Shown: positions 34,447-46,700 of the stretch, in pieces | How positions within the stretch are numbered: the first letter of the stretch is position 1 | Layout: each line of letters starts with the position of its first letter | Source: Elephas maximus indicus | Taxonomy: Eukaryota > Chordata > Mammalia > Proboscidea > Elephantidae | Assembly (NCBI RefSeq): GCF_024166365.1 | Contig: NC_064825.1 | Coordinates: 102,562,480 to 102,626,479, forward strand | Direction: 5' to 3' | Length of the DNA stretch: 64,000 nucleotides | Notes under the pieces: model-generated | Seen by the model: the letters and a program-made list of their open reading frames with translations, nothing else | What the model was told of the DNA's origin: nothing | The model's database searches: none | Program-made: the position numbers and the translations under genes

Positions 34447-35040
34447 GGAGTCTGAAGGGTCCTACCTATCACCCTCCTCTGTCCCTTGCTCCCACCCCAG
34501 CCCTGGGGATGCCCAACCTCCACTCCAGCGCTGTGCTATGCTCCCCTCTGCTGGTAGAAAGGCTGAATAACACCCCCAGCCAAGTCAATACTTAACCCTA
34601 CCCTCACAGGCCCCAGCAGTCTTTGGGCTTTAGTCAGGCCCCAAGCTACCTGCAGATTGAACTGAGGCCACCTGGTCACTGGGAGGGAAGGGGACTTGGC
34701 CTTAGCCTTCTGCTGACAGTTCTCCCAACCTTGAGGAAGTAGTCTCTTCTCAGCCAACTTCTGCTAGCCCCCCGGTAAGATTCATCTCCCTCACAGAAAC
34801 TTTGAGAAGGGGGAGACCACAAATAGCCAACGAAGGGCCTTGCATGGTCAAGGGTGAGGCCTGACATGCAAGTACTGGGGGGACATAACCACTGTGGCCT
34901 TCTGCTGGAGGAAGAGCCACCACCCATCACAGGATGAAGGAGAAGGGTGGGCAAGAAAACTGCACTTGCAAAAACTGCTTCCAGTCTTCCCTGTATCTAA
35001 TAGCTAAATACGTGAAATGAATAAAGTCCCTTGTATCTGG
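34447..35040 (+). other. CSTPP1: CSTPP1 3' UTR
   Basis: About 0.6 kb between the stop codon and the poly(A) signal at 35020. No repeat or conserved structure is evident. The exact cleavage site, about 15 nt after the signal, is inferred. Confidence 0.75.
35020..35025 (+). terminator. CSTPP1: CSTPP1 poly(A) signal AATAAA
   Basis: A canonical AATAAA 574 nt after the stop, followed by a T/G-rich stretch. It is the first such signal after the coding end. Confidence 0.8.
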
Positions 35041-35764
35041 TAAGTGGTGAGCCTAAAACCACTAGACTGAGGAGATGCAAAAGGACTGGTGAAGGGAAGG
35101 GGTGTGTTTGGGTCTCTGGTGCTGAATCCTACCTTTTCTGGTAACACTGGAAGCCGGGGGCCAGAGGACCACCAAAAGCCTGAAGACCTCCCTCAGATGA
35201 GAAGGCGGCTTACACTTTTGCACATGGGAGCACCCCTGGTTCCAAAGGAAAATGCTAACAGCTGCAATGGGCCTTTAGAAAACTAAGACCCAGGGGGTTC
35301 TAAGCCAAGTTCCCATAGCTTCACAGATCCAGGCAACAGAAGGGTTAGCACCGCACAACCTGCCAGCCATGGGTTGGTTATTAAACACTTGCCAGGCACT
35401 TGCTCTGGGCTAAGGAAGAGGGGGTGCAGCTGTGAACAAGGCACCAGCCTGAGGGGCACAAGCTTCCAGCTAAGGCTGGAGAAAGGTAGACAAATGGTTT
35501 TCAGTTTCTATCAATCGGGCTGGGGTGTCCTCCAGCAAGTAAAGCCCACCCAAAGGCCAAACAGGCTGCTGCCTCCTCTGAAGCTGATGTCACTACCGCT
35601 GGGCGCACATTCTTTTGGGCACATCTATGCCCAGACCAGCCCCACTGACCAGCTGCAGGAACTGGCTCCCAAAGCCCTGTGCCAGTACTAGGAGATCCAG
35701 TTCTAAAAAAGCTCCAAGCCACACGGTGAGGTCTCTGGGGTCACAATCATCTCCAGCTTCCAGT

Positions 35765-35935
35765 CCCAGAGAGCAGGTCTCTAACCTAGGTGTGTATTGT
35801 GGTATGAACCACAGGGGGACATGTTTATAAATGCACAGGGCCACGCTAGAGTCTGATTCGGTACCTGCTTCAGGTGGGGCCCAGATTATTCCAAAGCTGG
35901 AAGTCCCAGATCCATAGTGGGAATCACTGACTTCG
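35765..35935 (-). mobile_element. MER5-like hAT DNA transposon remnant
   Basis: GAGTCTGATTCGGTACCTGC, TTCAGGTGGGGCCCAG and GTGGGAATCACTGA resemble diverged MER5 body and end. The family call and orientation are uncertain. Confidence 0.35.
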
Positions 35936-36539
35936 AGCACATAGCTCCCTCTACCCCCTCCCTTTTTATCACCCACTTCCCAGAGTGGCAGTTTTCAGCT
36001 GTACCCTGAGGGCCTCTCTGAGGTGGCACCAATGTTTCAGCCTCTCTAAGGGGAGAGGGATGCCAAGCCAGGGGTTTATACACAAACACACAGATCTTTT
36101 CCTCCTGAATTTAAAAGGGTTCCATTAAGTAAGTCTGAATATTTTAGTTCTTTATCTCCTTTGAGAAACCCGCTCCCCATCAATCCTAATGTGATGAGCC
36201 TACAAGGCTGCTGGGGCCCTCACTCAGAACACTCACCTGCCCTCAGCCTGTGGCTCAGCGGGTGAGTTAAAGGGCCAACTAATACCAGCTCTTTCCTCCG
36301 CGTGCAACAGGGTGGTGAGGTCGAGGCTGCACAGGACCTCGCGGCAGCACAGGGCCGAGGAACCAGGGGCCTTTGGCTTTCAGAGAAGAGACAGACCGGA
36401 GGCCCTGGAGAGAATACCCTCAGCTTCTTCACCATCGCCCTACCCGTATCGGTGGGAGCCCAGAGAGTGAGGCGAGGGCCTGCTCTGGGCAGGGGGCAGG
36501 ATCCAGAGGACAGTACTTCAGTTCAGACCAGCACGGGCC

Positions 36540-37734
36540 CAGGGCCCCGTGGGGGCTTTATTTTGACACACTTTGTTGCAATACAAACAGTCCAGAAAGA
36601 AAAGTCATGTCCCTTTGGGGGAGGAGGGTAGGGAAGAAAAATGGTCTGTTGCTTGGGTGCCCAACCCACAACTCAAAGGGGGCTTGGACCCAAACTGCCA
36701 GCATGGCAGGGGAAGATGGCACCAAGGATGACACAGTGCATGGCCCAGCTGCTAGAGGGAGAGGCCTGCAGCCCTAGGCCCCTCCAGCTCTCACTGGTGG
36801 GGTTCTGTCCAGGCCCCTGAGCCCAGGATGGTGCAGAGGAAGAAAGGTGAGCCCAGGAGCCTACTTCTGTCCCTCACAGCCTCTGCTTCCTTGGTCAGCA
36901 CTACGCCCACAGTGTCCACAGTCACCGACCAGGGGAGAAAGGGGCAGAGAAACATCTCAGGAGGGCACAGAGGGTCCTGTGGTCCAGAGCAGATGGTATG
37001 GAAGGACTCCAAGACACCCAGGAGAAGCAATCCTCCCCCTGACATCCAAGTGATGACTGTAAAAAGGGGTGGTGAGACAGGAGAAAAGCACTCGGGCCTC
37101 CACCCTAATCCCAAATAAAACCTTTAGGCACCAGGTAAAGTTTCTAGCCCTTAGTAAGACCCAGACCAAGGTCCTTCCCCTCCCGCCTGCCTTCTCCTAG
37201 TACCCAGAGGCCACTGGTGGCAGCAGCAAATCCAGCATCTCTCCCCCAGGGGCTGGCCCATGGCAGAATTTTCTAGGTCTCCCCCACTGGCTCCAGAGGA
37301 CTGAGGCCCAAGCCCCCAAGCCTCCAGACTACCAAGAAGGATCCTAGAGCCAGCCAAAAGCCTCATACTTTTCATTTTCTCCACTTGAGGAAGGGCTGGA
37401 CCCAGAAAAAGCCATCCCGAGGGAACCCTCTCCCCTTTACTCCCAGTGTGGCTGCAAAGTGAGCAGCAGCTTTGGGGGTGGGATTGGAAGGACAATAATC
37501 GAGCACACAGGGGAGAGGATGTGAGGGGAGGAGAACAAAGGGCTCGGTCCACAGGCAGAGGACAAGGCTGGTACTGACCATTCCCCTCACCCGAGATCCT
37601 CCAAGGCCACCCCACTCACACACCACACATAGAAGGTAACAAATCCTCCCAGCTTCTACCAGGCAAGCCTCCCTGGACTGAGAATCATGGGGTTCTTGCT
37701 GTCACCAACATATGCCTGAGCCGTGGAGCTTACA
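36540..37734 (-). other. ARFGAP2: ARFGAP2 3' UTR
   Basis: About 1.2 kb of GC-rich, repeat-free sequence between the stop codon and the poly(A) signal. The open frames in it are short and match nothing I know. Confidence 0.65.
36557..36562 (-). terminator. ARFGAP2: ARFGAP2 poly(A) signal AATAAA
   Basis: The + strand reads TTTATT, so AATAAA on the ARFGAP2 strand, about 1.17 kb beyond the ARFGAP2 stop. Cleavage would fall near 36535-36545, leaving about 1.5 kb between the two convergent transcripts. Confidence 0.7.
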
Positions 37735-37755
37735 TCAGTAGGAACCGTAGCGATC
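37735..37755 (-). CDS. ARFGAP2: ARFGAP2 terminal coding exon, residues 515-520
   Basis: Only six codons and a stop (DRYGSY, TGA) after a ccaccccag acceptor. The conserved last residues identify it despite its size. Confidence 0.93.
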   Translation of the reverse strand, partial: DRYGSY

Positions 37756-40700
37756 CTGGGGTGGGGAGAGGAAAACACAAGGTCAGCATCTCTAACCTCC
37801 AGCAGCTTTCCTGCGTGCACGTGCCCTCCCCACCACACAGACAGACACACACACACCCTGCAGCAGAACCAAGTGCAGGCTCTGTGCACCCTCAAGGAAG
37901 GAGTCCACAATGAGATGCAGTGGGTGATCAGGCACCAGTCTCACCGCAGCAGAGATAGTTTCATATTTATTGTGATTTGGGAAGGCGGTTGTGGCCCAAA
38001 CCCAAGGGGGAAGCCCTATCTGAACTCACAGAGCTGGGGAGGGAGGGAGAAGCAGTGGTAGAGGTGACATGACTAGGGAACAGTTGAGTGTGGACATGGC
38101 ATTGTCTCTGTGTGAGGCCCCAGCCCTGGTACAGAGCTCAGAGAAAGGAAGCTACCCCTCCAAAAAAAGAAAATACTATCTCTTTCTAAGACTGAGAGGG
38201 GCTACCCAGGAGCAGTGTCTGGATGTGGGTGAAAAGGCAAACCTCTAAGCACTATTCCTTAGGCCACCTCCCAGCCCAGGTCCAGCAGCCCCAGCCTCAC
38301 CTGTAAAGAATTCATCACACCATTGGCCAGCACAGCCATCTTCCCAGCCACAGACTTGACACCCTGCTTAAACTGGGCAATGTCAGCTGTAGGGAGCACA
38401 TTCCCTAGAGATACACTACCTGTAAAAGCAAGAGAAAGGATGACCCAGAGCCCTGCAGGAAACCCTCCCCAGCCGACAGTGCCCTCCAGCTCTGCTGAAA
38501 GACCTCAGTGGTGCCTGCCAAGCCACTGGGGCCTTACCTGCTCCATGAGCTCCATCCACCTCCCCAAAGAGGTCTGAAGAGCTGATGGCGCTGCTGCCTG
38601 AGAGCTGCTGGAGCCGAGACCTTGCTTCGTACTGTGGTAAAGAAAATGTGAGGCCTTGGGATCTTATGGCCAATGACCCCAGGCCCTTACAGGCCAAGCC
38701 AACCTAGTACTAATGCCCAAAGCTCTGGCAAGGAGGAAGCTCTTGCATCTACTTGCTGCCTCCAGCCATGGGCAGACAATTCCACTTACCTCCGAATCCA
38801 TCTCCCGCCCAAAGAACATGTCAGATGAAATGGCTTTGGCTCCTGCAAATTTCTGACGTGCTTCACTGGACTCAAGGCCTGAGCTCCGGCTCTCTATTTC
38901 CCTCCGGTTTGTGGCTCTGAGAGGTGGATGGAGAACAATGTCTCTAACCCTTCCTGTTGCCATCAGGGGAGGCAGAGTACAGAGTAAACCAAAAAACCAA
39001 ACCCCCGTGCTGTCGAGTCAATTCTGACTCATAGCGACCCTATAGGGCAGAGTAGAACTGCCCCACAGAGTTTCCAAGGAGCGCCTGGCAGATTCAAACT
39101 GCCGACCCTTTGGTTAACAGCCGTAGCACTTAACCACTACACCACCAGGGTTTCCAGAGTACAGAGTACAAAGGCCAAAAAAGTACCAATGGCCTTTATT
39201 GATCTTACTCAAAAAAAAAAAAAAAAAAAAACACTGGAAGATGTCTACCACAGCTGCATTCTGTCTGTGGCTTTGGAGCCCAGGGCCCTCTCTCTGGATG
39301 AGGAGCCTCCCTTCTCCACACTGAAGCCAAGGCACCGAGACCTCATGTTACTACACTAGGCAGGAATGAGTACGTCTGGAGGGCCTGGGCTTGTGCCCCA
39401 AACCCTCTAACTGACATTACAGTGTAGGAGATTGTAATGTTACTACGGTTACTCCTACTAGTTAGAATTTACCTAACACTGGGGTGACCATGTCTTGATT
39501 TGCCTGTGACAGTCCTGGTTTATCCCTACCTGCCTGTCTCCTGTCCCCTCTTTTACTTTCAAAAGTACCCTGGTGTGGATACCTCACACTGAATGTGCAG
39601 ACACTGGGCTAGGTGTTTCACAAGTTTCATTACATTTCGTCCTCCCAGCAGCCCTGTGAAGTAGTCACAAATGGATGATTCACAGATAATCTGTCAACTA
39701 ACACATTAGGGGGGAATAAGATTTTTTTTTTTTAACTGAAATAATAAATAAGATGGGACCAGAGACACCTAATCCTTGGGAGGTCAGTACTGAAGCATAA
39801 AATCAGGCCCCTCCTATCAGAGAAATGGATCCTAAGTAGAAAAGGCTGCCCGGTCCTCTGTGACATTAAGCACAGCTCAAACCAAAGCTTGCTTCCTGCA
39901 CTGTCAAATACGGATCATGCCCTGGAGCCACTAGCCACATGTGGCTACTTAAATTTACCAAAATCAAATTATTCAGCCCCTCAGTTGCACTAGCCATATT
40001 TCAAGGGCTCAGTGGCCACATGGCTAATGGCTACTATAAGGGACCAGTACAGACACAGAACATTTCCATCATCACAGAAAGTTCTACTGGACACTGCTGT
40101 CCCAGACCACTCTACCTTTCTGAAATAGGCCGGATGCTTGAGATGGTCACTTCTGGCTCCTTCTCCTCCACCCTGTCCATTCCCCAGGTAGCATCTGTGT
40201 CCCAGCGGGAACCAAAACTTTCCCCCAAGGAGAAAGGGTTGTCCTTGTACCTGGGGAGACAACAGAGTGGCTCAGGGAAGCGTGGTGAGGAGCATCATGG
40301 CAAAGTCTGCCCCCAACAACAGCCTTACTTTGGGGGTCCAGAGGCGAAAGTACCAACGTCATCAAACAAGTCCAGCTGCGAGCGGGAGGATCTTACACTC
40401 GCTGGGGTCTCCTGCTCAATCACCTGCATTTCAGACAGCGCTGAGTGGGAGACAGAGCTGTGGGGAAAAGCAGAGCCAGGCGTGAGCCCAGTGGTGAGCT
40501 TCAGTGTCACCACACAAGAGAAGATGTGCTGCTGACATAAACCTGGCTTCTCTCTCCCTGGTCACCAACCAGGACCTTCTCTCCCTACCAGTGCACAAGG
40601 CTGGGCCAGGCACGACTGCAGGTACCCAGCAGGTCATGAACCAGGAATGAGTAAAGCAGCTGGGGATGACCCAACCGAGAGTGTACTGTCTAAACTATCT

Positions 40701-43700
40701 ACACATCAGCTTTGTTTCCTCAAAGCATGGTTTCCCTGGCAAATGACCATATGCCTGTTAGAATTTTAATAACAATGTCCTTAAAAACAACTCAGACTTG
40801 CTACACCATGAACCATATCCTTCACTGAGACAAACACACACGCACACACAAAAGGAAAAAGATGAAATGTAGCCCAGACCCAGGGAAATGAGTCTAGTGA
40901 CAACAAAGGGTAAGTTCTTAATTATCTATTCCATATTTGTTCATTTAAGACGAAAACATTTCAAAACATAGAGCCTGGCCTTATGCATTAAGACCTGGAT
41001 CTGATGTCTGGTTTCCCAATGAGAAGGGGCATCAGATTGGGTAGACAATACTTCCATTTCCCCATCTTTCACGCACCATAGACACTTAAAGGATCAATTT
41101 GACGTAAATAAAATCACTTAAAACCGCATACAAATTTTAGCTGAGAGAAGAGCAGGCGATAAATATTTTGCATTGGGGCTTTAAACAGGGTAGGCTGGAT
41201 TAGGTTTAAATAAAAGACTCTATTGTACTGCAAAAAAAAAGGTGTGTGTGGGCATGTGTGTGCATATACACATGCATACACACACTTTTTCCCCAGGCTT
41301 TTCGCAGCTGAAAAATTGTTCACACTTGTGCCCAATAAATCCTCTATGGCCAAGACGTGGGAGGGGAGGAGACTAAAGTCCTTTTCAGGATTCACATTTT
41401 ATGTTTTGCTGATTAGCTGTTAAGTAGTGACAAACAGACTAAGAGGGAATAGCTTAAATCCAGCTGGCCCAAAGACCCAACCATATCTTCTTCTGGGGAA
41501 ACAGAGTACAACGGCTACAAACAATGAATTTGGAATCCAACAGGCCTGTGCTCACAACCCAGCTCACCAACCATTAGTTTTGTGGGCTTCAGGCAAATTG
41601 CTTAATTGCTCTGAATCTCACTTTTCTCACCTGGAAAACCAGTGTAACGTTCCCTCCTACACAGGACTCTTACGTTTCAGTAAACGAGGCCAGCAGCAGA
41701 GCTCGTGCCTCTCTAAGGAACAGCCACCACTTGGCACCAGCTAACTGCAGCCAGGAATGACGGCCTTGGCACTGTCAGATGCTCCAATTTTTTCAGAGAA
41801 GTCAAAAATCTAGATTTAATACTGAAGTCTCCAATGTTTAACTTCTAGTGCAAGCGAAACACATCAGGGAGTGGTGTGCAACCCATTTTGTTTTTTTAAT
41901 TAAGAAAACCACGGCGACATAAGCCCAAACCAAAAAAGGCCCATTGTCATCAAGCCAATTCCAATTCACAGCAACACTACAGGACAGGGTAAAACTCCCC
42001 CACAGGGTTTCCAAAGAGCGGCTGGTAGATTCGAACTGCCAACCTTTTGGTTAGCAACCAAGCTCTCAACCACTATGCCACCAGGGCTTCATAATATAAG
42101 CCCAGTGGTTCTGAAACAGGAGAATACTGCCCAACCAAAGAGCATCTGAAATGGGGCGGGGGGGTTGGGGGGTGTTACTAGTGTCTGGAAGTACAAGTGG
42201 CACTTAGCTGATAGAGACTAGGGGTGCTAAAAGCCCTGCAATTCTCAGGGAGGTCTTGAAAAACAAAAGAATTGTCCAATCAGCACCTCCATTAAGAAAC
42301 ACCATGCTGGTACCTTGGATATAGCATAACAGTACCTGTTCCTGTGTTTCACTCATTCAGTACTTATTCAGCACATACCTACTATGTGCCAACAAGCAAT
42401 GATTTATTCAGCGTCAGAGAAAGAATAAGCCTAGAACCCCAAACTGCTGAGAAGAACCTGCAATAGTTCCCAGAAGAACAACGGCTTTTTTCTACCGCAT
42501 CCCTGGGCTAAGCCTCACCTTCGGGACACCAAGCCCATGCCCAGTCTCTCTGCCTGCTCTCGTTTCTTCCCCTCCAGATTCTGTAGCTTCTTCTCCTCTT
42601 TCTTACGATCAATCTGGAGTTCCTGGTAGGCAAGACGCATGGAGGCAACCCTTGGAGGAAACAAATATGTCAGAGGCCAGCACCCATCCTGACCTGCCTG
42701 CCCACCCAGCCTCCTCACCTCTGCCAGGCTTGAAGCTCAGCACATGAGGCGGGGCCCCTGGGGTAAACTCACATGGACTCCTCGGCCTGCTTCTTGGCAT
42801 CAGCTGCCTGCTGCTCCCGGAGCTTCTCCGCCACCTGGGCCTGCCGCTCAATCTCACTGAAGCTCTGGCTGCTCACCTTCTGGGCCCCAAGGCCTTTCTT
42901 AGCACCCAGCTAGGAGGGAGAATCAGGTGATGTGCGGCCTTGCCAACCACAACCTCATCCAGTCCCTCTGGCATGGGCACTCCAGCCACACTCACAAGAT
43001 ACGGGTTTCTTCTTAAAGCTCAGGATAAGAAATAGGAGCCCAGCCAACATGCCCGGAACAGAAAGGGGCTCTGTGGGAACTAAGCACGAGCCATAGCCTG
43101 TAGACCGCAAGGCCACTCACACAGCCCCAGCAGAGGCCTCCACCTGAAGACAGCAGCTGACACTGACTGGTGCCTGGTACACGCTGAGCACTCTGCTAAG
43201 CACTCAGTGTGCACAATCACACTGTCTCCTCCCAGGAGCCCCTTGAAGGTAAGGACCTTCACATCCCTTTCACAGATAAGATTCAGAGATGTTAAGTACC
43301 TTTGCCAAAGTTACATGGCCAGTAAGTGGTAGAGTCAAGAGGATGAACCCAAGCAGGCTGGTCCCAGCTCCTAAGAACAGTATCACACTGCCTCTCCCCA
43401 CCTACCCCTTTCTTAGCTGCTGCTGGCTTCTTCTTGCCAATGATGGAGGTTTTCAGTTCTGTGTGAGAAAGAGGACAGGCATGAGCTAGGCCAAAAGCAG
43501 GCAGCAGCCAACAACTCAGTCCACACCATGCAGCTTCACAGCAAGAGCTTCTAGAAAGAACAGCTTCAGGCAGGGGAAGGCAAAGCTGCCACCAGCTCTA
43601 TCCAGGACAGTCCAAGCCAAACACAGAGAGGTCAGGGGAAGTCCATCTCCCAGCAGATAGAGACAGAAGCCTAGACCTGAATCACCAGAGCCAGTCAAAA

Positions 43701-46700
43701 GTCCCTGAGCCACCATGAAGACTGCTAGGTGGGGGGGCAGATGGCAAACACGAGCCTCAACCACTAGAGCAGGGAGCTGGCAAGCAAGAAGCCAGGCTCC
43801 CTAAGCGGCTGCTCGTTACCTCGGGCAGGAAGGGCCCCTTGAGGTGACAGAAACATGGACTCTGGAGGAGAGACAGACTTGTGGCTAACAAGGGGCCCAC
43901 CCCAGAGCCTCCATTCCATACAACTCCCAAGCCCAGAAGCCTGAGTTGTCCCATAGGCCTCTACAGGGCCCAACTTCAGACAGAGTCATGCCAGCCTTCT
44001 TGTGGGAACAATCTGACAGTCATTCCTCTGCTGGCTTCCTCCCCAACCCCTGAGGGTCAGCAGAACAAACTGAGGTCAGTAAGTGATTGTTCACCCTGAA
44101 CCAAGTCTGAAAGGACACTAAGGAAAAAGTAAAAGGTGAAGGGCAGGCCAAAGACTGGCCAAAAAGGGCGAAGGTCACCTCCAGCCTTCAGCAGCTCAAT
44201 GCTGTACCCCACCTCACAGAAGGTTAGCAATGGACCAACAACAGGCTGGCCTGGTCTCAGACCCCAGGGCTAGGAGCACAGTCCATGCTGGCTGCCCCAC
44301 ACTTGGCCAGACCCAGCCCTAACCCACAGGTAGCCCAAGTCTTCCACACCAGCACACCCTGGTTCATCAATCCGAAGTGTCTGGCTCTAAGGTACTTGTG
44401 GTCAATGCTGCAGCCACCATTTCAATCAGTCCCCACTCCAGAGGTCAGATGCTCAGTCTCTTGTGGCCTCAGTCCACACAACCAGGCAGCAGCAGACCTA
44501 AACACTCAAGGCCCACACTCTCCCAGCCTACCCCACACCCACCAGCTGGCATACTGACCCAGAGAGGCTTTGGGTGAGGTGGCCAACAGGTCTGCGTTGG
44601 GGCCGTGCTCCAGTTCTGTGGGTGCAATGGCGGGAGTCAGTTGTAAGCCTCAATGTTTCCTGTGACTCCCCCTGCCCCACTAAGGGAAGTGACAGGAAAA
44701 CCGTAGGAGCACTGGCTTTACTCAGATTGCCAAAGCTGCCAAAAGATAAAAGGAATACCCACCACTTCCTCCAAGGAACTGGGATGAATCTCAACCCACC
44801 CAGAGAGCTAGGAGACCCCACTCCTATTCCCCCGGCCAGTGTCCCCTTCCTTTCCCAGGACCAGGACACTTGGTTGGAATCTGGGCTGAACTCACGTGCC
44901 AGGCCACTGCTCTCTGCAGGCGGGACTGGCTGCTGGGTCTCTGAAGGCTCAGTGGCTTGTGCATCCCAGACAGGGGGCTGAAAAGAAGGCCAGATCACAG
45001 AAGCCTCAGTGAGCCACTCCTGCTGGCAAAGAGCACCAAGAACCTACAAGTACTTATGGGTACAAGGCCCTACTCCAAGACCATGAGGAAAAGAAACCGT
45101 AGGTTAGCAAGCAAATAAAACCGTGGTTGCTGGTTACTGTGGAAGAAAGAAGCAGGAAACTAGTAGCCCTCTCCACCCCCCCACTATTTACTTAGAGCCA
45201 GAGCCCATTCCTCTAATTTAATAACCATTAACAATTACTGGTTGCTTACCATGTGCCAGGCCCAAGTCTGAGGGCTTTCTACATATCATTATTCCACATT
45301 TCATTATCACAACAAACCCAATGAGATGGATACATCTCCATTTCAGAGAGGTTAAGTGACTTGGCTAACATCACAGAAATGCAAAGTAAGGAGCAAGGAT
45401 CCAAAATGAGACTTAAGCACCCAGTGCCAGGCAAGAGGAAACCCTCCTCACAGGGTTGGGCACAGGGAGGGAATCCTTTCATTTCCCCAACCTCAGTGCC
45501 TTCCTTATAGTGAAAGAATCCAGGAAAAATTCTTTGGGGATCTTGATTTCACTTGGGCCTTCAAGAAGCTTCTCCTCCTCCTATCTCCACTTTGTAAGGG
45601 TCCACTCCTAAGAAGGGATATGTTGTACCACTATTCATGGAAGATGGGAATACCTGGCCCACCCAGCAGGCAACAGTCACCAGCTCCGTGGGTCCAGACA
45701 TCCCCGTCCATGGTATTGCACCAAAGTGAATGCACTGGTTGTCTGTGATCAAAAAAGGCCTTGACCTTGTAAGTAAGCCACTTATCAGGAACAATTATGG
45801 GAACCATTCCTTGCAGGCACTCACCTGAGTGTGTTCCGTGAAGAAATCAGAGTCCTTTTTCTCTGGGGAGTGACTGGGAGCACTGCTCATATTGTCTATC
45901 CAGAGCTAGAAGAGAAAAGGCACCCCTGGAACACAAGGTTCTGAATTCTCCCACTCTCACCCACTATCCCACCCCTGGAAACAGGCACTTACATCAGTGC
46001 CATGCCTAGCCAGGGCCACACTCCCCATCTGCCTGATCTTCTCCCGGTACATCTGAGCAGCTCGGCTGTTATACTTGGTGTTGGCATCGCTGGCTGTGCA
46101 TCCATGTTGGCGGAAAAAAGCCGTCTGAGGAATGAAGAAGAGAGAAGAGTGTGCTGTAGGTGATTCTCACCAGACCACAAATGTACTGGCTGTAGAAAAC
46201 ACTCTCTAATAACAGCCCAGTTATTATTTATACAGGATTGATATCAGAAGTTTTACATAGAAGTTGAGTTCCTCAGAAATTACTGCAAAAAAGACTGATA
46301 TGACTGACTGAAGCCCAGCCCTCATGCCTGAGGACAACAGGCTATACCCACTCTGCCCATCCTTCATCCACAAAGCCTTGGCCCCAACTCCCTTGGCCTC
46401 TCCCTAAGAACATCTGTCCAGTTTGGTTTGAATCTGAAACCCCTTTGAAAAGAACTGTGACCAATCTCCAAGTTTAGAGAATAATGTTCAGTGTTGTTAC
46501 ACACCGACTAAAGAACCCTCTGAACAGGGTAATGAAGGAGGCCTCCTGGGAAGTCATGGTACAGTTAGTACTCAGACAGAATGGCGAGGGGGGTTGTAGA
46601 AGGAGCGTTACCGCATTGGCATTCCCGCCGACCTGCATACACCTCAGCTGGAACCAGTTCCAGTTGGAATCCAACTCTGTGGACCTGTGTGCAAGGGCTG

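Noticed and set aside
39939-40535. A 198-codon frame on the + strand
   Set aside because: It runs antisense across ARFGAP2 exons 11 and 12 and a DNA transposon. No start context or family similarity supports it.
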